DNA of 64,000 bases, taken from Aestuariivirga litoralis. GTDB lineage: Bacteria; Pseudomonadota; Alphaproteobacteria; Rhizobiales; Aestuariivirgaceae. Where the stretch lies: contig NZ_WAHS01000001.1 in NCBI RefSeq assembly GCF_015714715.1, forward strand, positions 1,674,001 through 1,738,000, in the 5' to 3' direction. Both the position numbers and the translations under genes were made by a program. Shown one piece after another: positions 51,158 through 60,032 of this stretch. The notes under the pieces were generated by a model. The model was given only the letters and a program-made list of their open reading frames with translations, searched no databases and had not been told where the DNA came from. Every line of letters starts with the position of its first letter. Positions within the stretch are counted from its first letter, which is position 1.

Positions 51158-52186
51158 TCAGGCGAGCAACGGGGCCAGCGCAACCGTTTGGCCTGACGCT
51201 GCCGATTGATAGACAGCTTCCACCAACGCGAAGGTCTTGATGTTATCGCGGCCCGAAGTTGCCGGTTCCTTGTTGTTTTGCAGGCAATCCACCCAATGCT
51301 GCTCGATCAGCGCCACGCTTTCCTGAATATTGTGCCAAGGCTTTGAGGCCCAGGGCAGAAGCGGCGGAGAAACATCGTGGAAACGCGTGCCGCTGGGTGC
51401 GGTGACTTTCAGCTGGTATCCCAGATTGAGGCGCAGCGAGCCCTTGGTGCCATCCAGTTCAATGACGGTTTCCGGAAAACCCTCAGGCTCTTGTTTGGTG
51501 GAATAGGAGCAATCCACCACGGAGGTCAGGCCGGCGCCGTGATCCAGCAGCATGGTGGCCACGTCCTCGCCCTTGATATTGGGATTGACGCGGGTGGTGC
51601 GAGCACTGACCGCCTTCACATCACCCAACAGGAAGCGGGCCACGTCGAGTACATGCACGCCCAGATCATCGACAATGAAGCGCGTGCCCTCGGCCAAATA
51701 AGGCTGGCCGGAGAAAATATCGTAGCCGGAGCGGAAGGAAATGCGGCCCCAGAACACATCGCCGATTTCGCCTGAATCCATCACCTGCTTGACCTTCCGG
51801 ATCGCAGACTGCCAGCGGAAGTTTTCATGGATCATCAAAGGCACGCCGGCTTTTTCACACGCGGCGATGATGGCCTTGGCATCGTCCAGCGTAGGGGCGA
51901 AAGGCTTCTGGCAAATCATCGGCAGTTTGTGCGACGCGACGAGTTCACACAGCGCCCGGTGGGTCGGCACTGTGGTGGCGATATCGACGAAATCCAGCTT
52001 TTCCTTTTTCAGCATTTCAGCGGCGTCGCTGTAGCGCGCGCTGATGCCGAAAGTGTCACCAGCGATTTTCAGGCGCTCAGGAGAGCGATCACAAATGGCG
52101 ACGATTTCCACCCCCTCGGCCTGTTTCCAGCCATGGAGGTGGTTCATTGCGAAGAAGCCACAACCGATGAGGGCGCCGCGCAGCAC
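51158..52186 (-). CDS. apsD: Gfo/Idh/MocA-family oxidoreductase, candidate D-apiose dehydrogenase (ApsD-like)
   Basis: NAD-dependent dehydrogenase, 342 aa. Rossmann motif GALIGCGFFAMNHL (4-17); the usual EKP is QKP here (MICQKPFAPT, about 92-97), with HENFRWQSAIRKV following and DDLGVHVLDVARFL carrying the catalytic Asp/His. These variants and the GCGFFAxNH start match D-apiose dehydrogenase, which makes D-apionolactone. Starts with GTG at 52186, overlapping the stop of the ApnO-like gene by one base. The adjacent lactonase, oxidoisomerase, kinase and RuBisCO-like genes complete the route, so the substrate assignment rests on context as well as sequence. Confidence 0.8.
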   Translation of the reverse strand: MLRGALIGCGFFAMNHLHGWKQAEGVEIVAICDRSPERLKIAGDTFGISARYSDAAEMLKKEKLDFVDIATTVPTHRALCELVASHKLPMICQKPFAPTLDDAKAIIAACEKAGVPLMIHENFRWQSAIRKVKQVMDSGEIGDVFWGRISFRSGYDIFSGQPYLAEGTRFIVDDLGVHVLDVARFLLGDVKAVSARTTRVNPNIKGEDVATMLLDHGAGLTSVVDCSYSTKQEPEGFPETVIELDGTKGSLRLNLGYQLKVTAPSGTRFHDVSPPLLPWASKPWHNIQESVALIEQHWVDCLQNNKEPATSGRDNIKTFALVEAVYQSAASGQTVALAPLLA

Positions 52187-53010
52187 TAGGTAATCCGTTT
52201 GATTGAGGCCGCGATTTCGTCTGGTTCAAACACACGCTTCCAATCATCGCGCATCAGCACCGGCTTGCCGAATTCAATCGCCTTGTTGCAGGCATCGGAG
52301 AACACGCCCGGCTGCTCCTTGAAGATAACGGCGGCAAGGATGTTCATATGGCCGAGGATGAAATCACGCGCGGCCTGGTGGGGCACACCACGGCGCACTA
52401 CTTCATCCATCGCTTCGCGCATCACATCGAGCAACGAGGCGGTGACGGTTTCAGCGAGACCCGGCTCCAGCAATGCGAGCTGTTCCACCGTCAATCTGTG
52501 CGAACGCATCACCGGGGCCCAGATGGTTTGAGACACAGCTTCGCCCTTGGCATAGTCACTTTCCGGCCCCTGCATGAGACAGCACACAATGGCCTGCTTC
52601 GCCGCGACACCGCCAAAGCGGTCCAGCTTGGCCTTCATATCCGTCTCGTCATTGAAGATCGGCGGATGGCACGGATGGGTGACGAAATAGGTAATGTCCT
52701 TGCGATCGGGCAAGTGGCCGGCATAGGGGGCAGCGGCGTCAAGGATCACCACCATGGTGCCGGATGCCAGCTTGTCGATAATACCTGTAGCCACCTTGCC
52801 AATGGCGGTATCCGGCACGGCGAGCACGACGATATCGGCACCTTTCAGGGCGCTATCCACATCAACCGGCGACCAGCCGAGTTCATTTTTCAAACGGGTA
52901 ATGCCAGCCTCGCCCACTTCCACCGGGGCGACCTGATAGGCGGAATTCTTGAGATTGGCGCCCAGGCGCATGCCCATTTTGCCACCGGCGCCGAATAGTG
53001 CAATTTTCAT
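52186..53010 (-). CDS. apnO: Phosphogluconate dehydrogenase-like protein, candidate D-apionate oxidoisomerase (ApnO-like)
   Basis: NAD(P)-binding protein, 274 aa, with IALFGAGGKMGMRLG (3-17) as the cofactor motif and the remainder of PGDH-C type helices (MRSHRLTVEQLALLEPGLAE, GVPHQAARDFILGHMNI). THPCHPPIFNDE near 110 is a distinctive His-rich segment. Proteins of this layout in apionate clusters oxidise and rearrange D-apionate to 3-oxo-isoapionate. It leads the minus-strand pair with the ApsD-like gene and is divergent from the ApnL-like lactonase across a 67-bp spacer, which would hold promoters for both. A 6-phosphogluconate-type substrate is less likely given the neighbours. Confidence 0.8.
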   Translation of the reverse strand: MKIALFGAGGKMGMRLGANLKNSAYQVAPVEVGEAGITRLKNELGWSPVDVDSALKGADIVVLAVPDTAIGKVATGIIDKLASGTMVVILDAAAPYAGHLPDRKDITYFVTHPCHPPIFNDETDMKAKLDRFGGVAAKQAIVCCLMQGPESDYAKGEAVSQTIWAPVMRSHRLTVEQLALLEPGLAETVTASLLDVMREAMDEVVRRGVPHQAARDFILGHMNILAAVIFKEQPGVFSDACNKAIEFGKPVLMRDDWKRVFEPDEIAASIKRIT

Positions 53011-53077
53011 GATCTAATACTCCCGTGGCGCTTCATTCCACAACTGGTATGATGAGTCAACCAAATGGCGGAAAATC

Positions 53078-54679
53078 ATGGCAAAAAACCTGCTCAAACT
53101 CTACGGAACTACCGAAAAACCCAGCGAAAGCAAGATGATCCAGGCAGGCGCCCTGAGTGTGGAATGGCTGGGCGGAAATCTGGGAAAGATCGCTTTTGGC
53201 GGCGTGGAGGTGCTGCGGGGCATCTCTTACCTCGTGCGAGACGCGAATTGGGGCACCTGTGCTGCGAAGATTTCCGGGCTCAAAATCGCCAAATCCCGAG
53301 GTGGCGCTAGCATTATCTACAAGGCCACAGCTGCCAATGGCGATCGCGTGCTGGCGATGAAGGCGCAGATCGGCATCACGCCGCGCCAGCTGGTATTCAG
53401 CATTCAGGCCACACCCAACAAGGATTTCAAAACCAACCGCACCGGCTTTGTGGTGCTGCATCCGGCGGGGCTTGCGGGCAAGCCCGTCACCGTTACGCAT
53501 ACCGATGGGAAGAAGGAGAAGGCGAAGTTTCCGAAACTGATCAACCCCGGCCAACCATTCTTTGAAATTCGCGCGCTGGAACATGCACCTGCCCCAGGCC
53601 TCAAGGCGCAAGTGTTGATGGAGGGTAACAAGTTTGAAATGGAGGACCAGCGCAATTGGAGTGATGCGTCTTACAAGACCTATGTGTGTTCCTTGCTCGA
53701 TCCATGGCCCTATGAGCTGAAGGCCGGGATCGCGTTCGAGCAGAAGATCACGATCACTCTCACGGGCAAAGCACCTGCCGCTATCGCCAAGCTAAAAGCG
53801 AAGGCAACTGCGCTTAAGGGCAAATTACCAGAGATCGGATTGGCGGTGCCGATGCTGGAAGTGCAAGCGACGTTGAAGCGCATTGCCGATATCAAAGCGC
53901 TGAACCCGCATCACTTGATGTGTCAGCTTGATGGCGCGGGTGACTTTGCCAGCGCCGCTGCATCGTTTGCGAAACTGGCTGACGCCACTGGCATTCCGAT
54001 TGCATTGGAAATCATCCTGCCAGCCAAGGCTCCTGCGGGTTTGGAAATGAGTGCCATCGCGCAGGCGGTGCACCACGCGGGATTGAAGCCTGAAAGTGTG
54101 ATCGTCACCCAGGCGCATGATCTCAAGTCATTCCAGCCTGGCACGCCTCGCCCTTGGGGGCCGACCTATGAAGAGATGGCTGCTGCGGCGCATGCGCATT
54201 TTCCGGATACGAAAATTGGCGGCGGCATGTTGTCGTTTTTCACCGAACTGAATCGCAAGCGCCCACCGCAAGGGTTGTTCGATTTTATCACACATTCGGT
54301 TTGCCCGATCGTGCACGATGCTTCTGATGCTGCGGTGATGCAGACCTTGGAAACACTGCCCGCGATTTTCGCCTCGGCGCGCGCCTTCATCGGCAAGGCT
54401 GAATACCATCTTGGCCCGTCAACGATCGCAGCACGGATGAACCCCTATGGTGCCGATGTCGCGGACAACCCGAAGCGCCTGCGCATGTGCCTTGCGCCCA
54501 ACGATCCAAGGCAAATTGGGACGTTCGCAGTGGAGTGGAATCATGGCCTGATCGCCGCTGCGGCCAACGCGCGCCTCACCCGCATCACGCTGTGTGATGT
54601 GACCGGGCCGCGCGGGCTGTTTGATGCGAAGGGCCAGCCCACGCCGCTTTATCAGTTTTTCCGGAAATTGCAGGAATAG
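53078..54679 (+). CDS. apnL: Candidate D-apionolactonase (ApnL-like)
   Basis: Cytoplasmic protein, 533 aa, no signal peptide. The N-terminal part is a beta-rich domain (about 20-225) with VRDANWGTCAAKISGLKI and the distinctive FEMEDQRNWSDASYKTYV (about 187-204), a stretch I recognise from D-apionolactonases. The remainder (about 265-533) looks like a TIM-barrel-type domain (MLEVQATLKRIADIKALNPH; GGGMLSFFTELNRKRPPQGL; HDASDAAVMQTLETLP). It hydrolyses D-apionolactone to D-apionate in the known pathway. Located divergent from ApnO/ApsD-like genes. Identity rests on the recognised motif and on context. Confidence 0.8.
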   Translation: MAKNLLKLYGTTEKPSESKMIQAGALSVEWLGGNLGKIAFGGVEVLRGISYLVRDANWGTCAAKISGLKIAKSRGGASIIYKATAANGDRVLAMKAQIGITPRQLVFSIQATPNKDFKTNRTGFVVLHPAGLAGKPVTVTHTDGKKEKAKFPKLINPGQPFFEIRALEHAPAPGLKAQVLMEGNKFEMEDQRNWSDASYKTYVCSLLDPWPYELKAGIAFEQKITITLTGKAPAAIAKLKAKATALKGKLPEIGLAVPMLEVQATLKRIADIKALNPHHLMCQLDGAGDFASAAASFAKLADATGIPIALEIILPAKAPAGLEMSAIAQAVHHAGLKPESVIVTQAHDLKSFQPGTPRPWGPTYEEMAAAAHAHFPDTKIGGGMLSFFTELNRKRPPQGLFDFITHSVCPIVHDASDAAVMQTLETLPAIFASARAFIGKAEYHLGPSTIAARMNPYGADVADNPKRLRMCLAPNDPRQIGTFAVEWNHGLIAAAANARLTRITLCDVTGPRGLFDAKGQPTPLYQFFRKLQE

Positions 54680-54763
54680 GGCTGACAAGAAAGCAGACAA
54701 TTTTATTGGGATTGTCCGCCGGAAAATGCTAGCGGCTGCCAAATAGTTTTCTGTGGAGTTCCT

Positions 54764-55786
54764 TTGAAAAAGATCGGCTTTCTCTCATTCGGGCATTGGT
54801 CGCCCGCAGGCTATTCGCAAACCCGCACCGCAGCAGATGCGCTGCTGCAATCGATTGATCTTGCGGTTGCCGCAGAAGAACTGGGCGCTGATGGCGCCTA
54901 TTTCCGGGTGCACCATTTCGCAAGGCAATTGGCGTCGCCCTTCCCTCTTCTCGCTGCGGCAGGTGCCAAGACCAAGAAGATCGAACTCGGCACCGCCGTG
55001 ATCGATATGCGTTATGAAAACCCGCTCTACATGGCAGAAGATGCCGGCGCTGCCGATCTGATTTCCGGCGGCCGCCTGCAATTGGGCATCAGCCGCGGCT
55101 CACCCGAACAAGTGATCGATGGGTGGAGCTATTTCGGTTACGACCCCAAGGAAGGCCAAAACGCTTCGGATATGGCGCGCAAGAATGCGATGGCTTTTCT
55201 CGGTGCGCTACAGGGCAAGGGCTTTGCCCAGCCGAACCCACGGCCCATGTTTCCCAACCCGCCGGGTCTGTTGCGGCTGGAGCCGCATTCACACGGACTG
55301 GATGACCGGATCTGGTGGGGTGCAAGCTCCAATGCCACAGCCGTCTGGGCTGCCGAGCATGGCATGAATTTGCAGAGCTCCACCCTGAAAGACGATGAAG
55401 GTGGCCAGCCCTTCCATGTGCAGCAGGCCGAGCAAATCAAGGCCTACCGCAAGGCCTGGGCCGAGGCGGGACACAAGCGCAAACCGCGCGTTTCGGTGAG
55501 CCGCAGCATCTTCGCCCTCATCGATGATCGTGACCGCGCCTATTTCGGCGGCGAGAGCGGGGACACCGACAAGATCGGCATGATCGATGAGCGCACACGC
55601 GCCATTTTCGGCAAGTCCTATTCAGGCGAGCCTGATCAGTTGATCAAGGACCTGGCGGAAGATGAAGGCATCCAGGAAGCCGATACGCTTCTGCTGACCG
55701 TGCCAAACCAGTTGGGCGTGGCTTACAACGCGCATGTGATTGAATCCATCCTGAAGCATGTGGCACCAGCTTTAGGCTGGCGCTAA
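54764..55786 (+). CDS. LLM-class flavin-dependent oxidoreductase (luciferase-like)
   Basis: FMN- or F420-type TIM-barrel oxidoreductase, 340 aa. The N-terminus KKIGFLSFGHWSP and the segment IDLAVAAEELGADGAYFRVHH are the luciferase-like barrel start; DLISGGRLQLGISRGSPEQV is the conserved LSGGR/GR.LG segment. It begins with TTG at 54764, with TGGAG 5 bp upstream; no ATG is well placed. It follows the ApnL-like gene by 84 bp and may or may not be in its transcript. Substrate unknown; alkanal, alkanesulfonate or nitro-type substrates occur in the family. The convergent ABC exporter gene ends 13 bp after its stop. Confidence 0.85.
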   Translation: MKKIGFLSFGHWSPAGYSQTRTAADALLQSIDLAVAAEELGADGAYFRVHHFARQLASPFPLLAAAGAKTKKIELGTAVIDMRYENPLYMAEDAGAADLISGGRLQLGISRGSPEQVIDGWSYFGYDPKEGQNASDMARKNAMAFLGALQGKGFAQPNPRPMFPNPPGLLRLEPHSHGLDDRIWWGASSNATAVWAAEHGMNLQSSTLKDDEGGQPFHVQQAEQIKAYRKAWAEAGHKRKPRVSVSRSIFALIDDRDRAYFGGESGDTDKIGMIDERTRAIFGKSYSGEPDQLIKDLAEDEGIQEADTLLLTVPNQLGVAYNAHVIESILKHVAPALGWR

Positions 55787-55799
55787 CAGCTCTGGGACA

Positions 55800-57551
55800 T
55801 CAGGCCCGCAATGTGGCTGACTTGGCTGACTTGGCCGGCTCTGAATCGCCGGGCAATTGCTCGATGCTGACGCTGCCTTCGCTCACTGCATAGATCCTGG
55901 TGGCGACGTTTTTCCACGCTGGCCGGTGGGTAATGGCCACAATGGTCAGGCGGCCCAGGAGCGCACTGATATTTTCGCAGATCTGCGCCTCGGTCACTTC
56001 ATCCAAAGCACTGGTCACTTCATCGAGCAGGAGAAGCCGGGGCTTGCCGACCAAGGCGCGGGCCAGCGAGAGCCTCTGCCTCTGCCCGCCAGACAGTTTC
56101 GCCCCCATCGTGCCAATGTTTGAATAAATGCCGTCCGGCAATTCCATGATGAAATTCAGCGCACCTGCGAGGCGCAAGGCCTCCATCACATCATCTTCGG
56201 TAATGGAAGAATCGCCCAGGCTGATATTGTCAAAGATATTGCCGCGCAGCAGCGTCAATTCCTGTGGAACATAGCCAATCTGCGAGCGCCATTTCTCCAT
56301 GCTGATCTCATTCATGTTCACGCCATCAATGAGGATTTCGCCCTTGGCCGGCTTGTAAAGGCCCACGATCAAATCGACCAATGTGGTCTTGCCAGCACCT
56401 GAAGGGCCAATCACAACCGTGATGCCACCCACCGGAATGGTGATATCCACCCCAGACAGAACCTGCTTTTCGCCATAGGCAAAATCCACATTCTGCAATT
56501 CAATGGAATGATGCAGATCTGCCGGCTTCAAGCCGGTATCAGCTTCATGCGCGTCCTCAGCATCCTTGATGACACCCAGTACGCCGAAATAGCCGGCTGA
56601 GGCCATCAAGGAATCCTGCAGGCTCATCTGGGTGCGTTTCACCACATCAACCATCTGGTAGAAAATAACGCCGACCACCAGAAACTGCGACAGAGGCGTG
56701 TGCAGGACTTCAATGCCGATATAAATGCCAGCCACAATCATGATGGCGGCCAGAATATCCTGGCCATGATAGACCGAATATTTCGAGACCAGCATGGTGA
56801 TGACATTGCCGCGCATGTCGCGGATCGAGGCCATGAAGGTTTCCACAAACCGTTCCTGCTTGCCCATGGATTTCAGCGCCTTCATGTTGGCGATGACGTC
56901 CTGGATGCCAGTCGACAGATTGGTGGCGGATTTGAATTGCTTGTTGGCCGCAGCTTGCGCGCGGCTCAGAATGTAATGCAGTGGCAGGGCCAAGGTGACT
57001 ATCGCAATCACGCAGAAAATCACCAGCGTGCCGGACACCAGAAAAGCAGTGACCATGAGACCGATGCCCATGATAACCGTGACGACCAACTGCGCGACGA
57101 CGAGATAGGCATCGCCTGCCTGCTGTGACTGGGCTGCCACCATGGCGGCCATCTGCCCGGGTTGGTGATCCACGAAATAGGACCATCTTGCGTCGAGCGT
57201 GGCCTTCATCAGCCTGGTGCGGATGCCATAAGCCACATTTGCCACCGAGATGGCCACAAAGCGGATGGCCAGCAACGCGATCAGCGACTTCATGACCAAA
57301 GCCGCGCCGACAAACAACAGGAGGTTAAGGAATGTTGGAGGGATGCCAATAGCACTCAGGGTCATCATAGTGATGCGGCCCAGATAGGAATTAGTGGCGC
57401 CGCTGTCAGAGCTGAGCTGGCTGGCCAGTGGCACCAATGCGCCCATGCTCATCAAGTCTGAAAAGCTTGAGATGAACATGGCACCCGTCACGGCAATCGG
57501 CCTGGCGCCTGGGGCCCAAAAGAAAATCTCCAGCAAACGTTTCAAGAACAA
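55800..57551 (-). CDS. ABC exporter with fused permease and ATPase (MsbA/PglK-like, glycan or lipid export)
   Basis: Half-size exporter, 583 aa, working as a homodimer in the inner membrane. The membrane domain (about 1-310) has six hydrophobic segments. The ATPase domain (about 340-560) shows Walker A GPSGAGKTT, Q-loop in IGYVPQELTLLRG, signature [15 protein letters not shown], Walker B RLLLLDEVTSALDE, and H-loop in VAITHRP. It begins with TTG at 57551 with AGGAA upstream; no better start is near. Divergent glycosyltransferase genes suggest it flips a lipid-linked glycan or a glycolipid, as inference. Confidence 0.87.
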   Translation of the reverse strand: MFLKRLLEIFFWAPGARPIAVTGAMFISSFSDLMSMGALVPLASQLSSDSGATNSYLGRITMMTLSAIGIPPTFLNLLLFVGAALVMKSLIALLAIRFVAISVANVAYGIRTRLMKATLDARWSYFVDHQPGQMAAMVAAQSQQAGDAYLVVAQLVVTVIMGIGLMVTAFLVSGTLVIFCVIAIVTLALPLHYILSRAQAAANKQFKSATNLSTGIQDVIANMKALKSMGKQERFVETFMASIRDMRGNVITMLVSKYSVYHGQDILAAIMIVAGIYIGIEVLHTPLSQFLVVGVIFYQMVDVVKRTQMSLQDSLMASAGYFGVLGVIKDAEDAHEADTGLKPADLHHSIELQNVDFAYGEKQVLSGVDITIPVGGITVVIGPSGAGKTTLVDLIVGLYKPAKGEILIDGVNMNEISMEKWRSQIGYVPQELTLLRGNIFDNISLGDSSITEDDVMEALRLAGALNFIMELPDGIYSNIGTMGAKLSGGQRQRLSLARALVGKPRLLLLDEVTSALDEVTEAQICENISALLGRLTIVAITHRPAWKNVATRIYAVSEGSVSIEQLPGDSEPAKSAKSATLRA

Positions 57552-57781
57552 ATCAAGATTCCTAATTCAAGGCCCTACACTAGCAGATTGAAGGGCCAAA
57601 TCCGAGCCACCTTACAGTCGAAACAGACCGCCCAGGGCAAGGCCAATTTTGTCTCGGGCGCCACTTTTTTCAACTTGGAGGTTGTTGCCACAGGCCCTAA
57701 AGGACGCCATCTACACCAAGTTAAAACATTGCGGAACTGCCGGAAAGCCTGCTGTTTTGTTCCGGTCCCACGACGAGATCC

Positions 57782-59947
57782 ATGGCGAAAAAACCACTCA
57801 TACAGAACCCGGCCCCGGCGCCACAATTGCCTGCAACAGAAGACAAAAGTGTGCATGAGTCCCTGCAGCGAACTCTGGCCAAGCTGGGCATGCAGATGGA
57901 ACGCCAGCGGCCGCTTCATGTGAAGTTCACGGATTTTGTCCTGTCCTGGTTCGCGCCGAAGATCGCACTGGGCAGGCGGGTCAAACGTTCGCCGCTGTTT
58001 GACGAAGCCTTTTATCTGGCCAGCAACCCCGATGTTGCCGTCTGGCGTGAAGGTGCGCCTTATCATTTTGCCAATTTTGGCCATCTGGAAGGCCGCGATC
58101 CCAGCCCGCTTTTCCGGCTTGCTGACATGGTGCAGCGGATGGCGCATGTGGAGCTGGGTGGCGAAAACATCCTGTTCGCCTATCAGCGCTGGTTGAATGC
58201 GGGCCAGCCCGGCCCGAAGGACCATGTGCACAGCGCCTTCAAGCCCACCCAGAAGGACGACATGGTTGCCATCTCCCGCCACATTGGAAGGATGCGCCGC
58301 AAGCCAAAGATCGCGGTGCTGATGCCGGTCTATAATCCCGATCATGAATTCCTGACACTGGCCATCAAATCGGTTCAGGCGCAGCTCTATGAAAACTGGG
58401 AATTGTGCATTGCTGACGATGCCTCGACGGATAAGGAAATTCCTGCCCTCCTGAAGCAATTCGCCAAGGATGATCCGCGCATCAAATTCGTACGCCGCGC
58501 GGTGAATGGGCATATTTCGCTGGCATCGAACTCAGCACTGGAACTGGTGAGCGCCCCCTATGTGGCCTTCATGGACCAGGATGATCTGCTGCACGAAACG
58601 GCGCTTTACGAAGTGGCCGCCGCCATCTCCCGGAACCCGAAGGCGCGGATGATTTATTCCGATGAAGACCGCATCGATGCCAAGGGCCATCACTCCACAC
58701 CCTACTACAAGCCAGATTTCAACATCGAGCTGCTGCTGGGGCAAAACTTCGTCAGCCATCTTTCGGTCTATGAAACCAAATTGCTGCGCAAGCTGGGCGG
58801 GCTTCGGGCCGGCTATGAAGGCTCGCAGGACCATGACCTCACGCTGCGCGTGGCGCGCGAATTGAAGGATGATGAAATCGTCCACATTCCGGTTGTGCTG
58901 TACCACTGGCGCCATGGCGGGCGGAAAGCCTCGTTCTCCGAGCGCAACCTGGAAAAATGCGTGAAAGCCTCCCGCGCCGCCATCCAGCATTTTCTGGATC
59001 TGGAAGGTGAAGGGGCGCGCGTTGCCCCGGTAGACAAGAAGAACCTGCGCTACTTCTCCCGGGTGATCCGCAAAATGCCGGAGCCGGCACCGCTGGTCAG
59101 CATCATCATCCCCACGCGTAACAAGGCATCCCTGTTGGCCACGTGTGTTGACGGTGTTCTGGGCAAGACGGATTACAGCAACTTCGAAGTCATCATCGTG
59201 GATAATGACAGCGATGAGCCAGAGGCGCTGGCGCTGCTGGCGCGCTATGAGCGTAACCCCCGCATCACGGTTTTGCGCCATCGCTCCGCCTTCAATTATT
59301 CCGCCATCAACAACCGCGCGGCGCGGACAGCAAAAGGGCAATATCTCGCCCTCCTCAACAATGACATCGAGGTCATCCATTCCGAATGGCTGAACGAGAT
59401 GATGACAGAAGCTGTGCGTGAGGGTGTAGGTGCCGTAGGTGCCAAACTGTTCTTTCCGGATGGAAGGCTGCAACATGTTGGCGTGCTTCTCGGTCTCGGC
59501 GGGATTGCCGGGCACGCTTTGCACACATCACCTGGCAAGGCAGTGGGTTATTTTGGCAGCGCCTCGCTCACGCGCGCCGTCTCAGCTGTCACCGCAGCCT
59601 GCCTTGTGGTTGAGAAGAAGAAGTTCATCGCAGTGGGCGGCTTTGACGAAAAGCATCTGCCGGTGGCCTTCAACGATGTCGATCTGTGTCTCAAGCTGGT
59701 AGAGGCGGGTTACCGCAATGTGTGGACGCCGTTTGCGAGGCTGGTGCATCACGAATCTCTATCGCGCGGTGCTGAAGACACAACGTCAAAGCAGATCAGG
59801 TCGCGGCTCGAAAAGGTCTATATGCATCAACGCTGGGCCCAGCATCTTGCCAATGACCGCTATTACAATCCCAATCTGACGCTGGAAGCGTCCGAGTATC
59901 AATTGGTGGCGAACCGCAGGCCCAAGCCTTGGGCGAAGTACCTTTGA
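57782..59947 (+). CDS. Glycosyltransferase with two GT2 domains
   Basis: Large cytoplasmic glycosyltransferase, 721 aa. After a linker-like N-terminus (about 1-170, with a FDEAFYLASNPDVAVWREGA motif common in such proteins), the first GT2-A domain begins at about 176 (KIAVLMPVYNPDHEFLTLAI; DDAST; DQDDLL as DXD). The second begins at about 437 (LVSIIIPTRNKASLLATCVD; NDSDEPEAL; LLNNDIEVI). The C-terminal FNDVDLCLKLVEAGYRNVWT is the acceptor helix. Such tandem GT2 proteins add two sugars, often rhamnose, in O-antigen or surface-glycan synthesis. The 230 bp upstream (57552-57781) hold the promoter region and no further gene. Confidence 0.87.
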   Translation: MAKKPLIQNPAPAPQLPATEDKSVHESLQRTLAKLGMQMERQRPLHVKFTDFVLSWFAPKIALGRRVKRSPLFDEAFYLASNPDVAVWREGAPYHFANFGHLEGRDPSPLFRLADMVQRMAHVELGGENILFAYQRWLNAGQPGPKDHVHSAFKPTQKDDMVAISRHIGRMRRKPKIAVLMPVYNPDHEFLTLAIKSVQAQLYENWELCIADDASTDKEIPALLKQFAKDDPRIKFVRRAVNGHISLASNSALELVSAPYVAFMDQDDLLHETALYEVAAAISRNPKARMIYSDEDRIDAKGHHSTPYYKPDFNIELLLGQNFVSHLSVYETKLLRKLGGLRAGYEGSQDHDLTLRVARELKDDEIVHIPVVLYHWRHGGRKASFSERNLEKCVKASRAAIQHFLDLEGEGARVAPVDKKNLRYFSRVIRKMPEPAPLVSIIIPTRNKASLLATCVDGVLGKTDYSNFEVIIVDNDSDEPEALALLARYERNPRITVLRHRSAFNYSAINNRAARTAKGQYLALLNNDIEVIHSEWLNEMMTEAVREGVGAVGAKLFFPDGRLQHVGVLLGLGGIAGHALHTSPGKAVGYFGSASLTRAVSAVTAACLVVEKKKFIAVGGFDEKHLPVAFNDVDLCLKLVEAGYRNVWTPFARLVHHESLSRGAEDTTSKQIRSRLEKVYMHQRWAQHLANDRYYNPNLTLEASEYQLVANRRPKPWAKYL

Positions 59948-60032
59948 TGCGCCATTGCGATTGGATTGGCGGCGAAAAGCGGATATGATGTCCGCACACC
60001 TCAAACTTGCATAGTGGTTTCCGATTCTCCTG

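Noticed and set aside
53045-53063. TGGT-N11-ACCA in the spacer between ApnO- and ApnL-like genes as a GntR operator
   Set aside because: Only four bases per arm match and the inner part is not palindromic. No second copy was found near the GntR gene itself.
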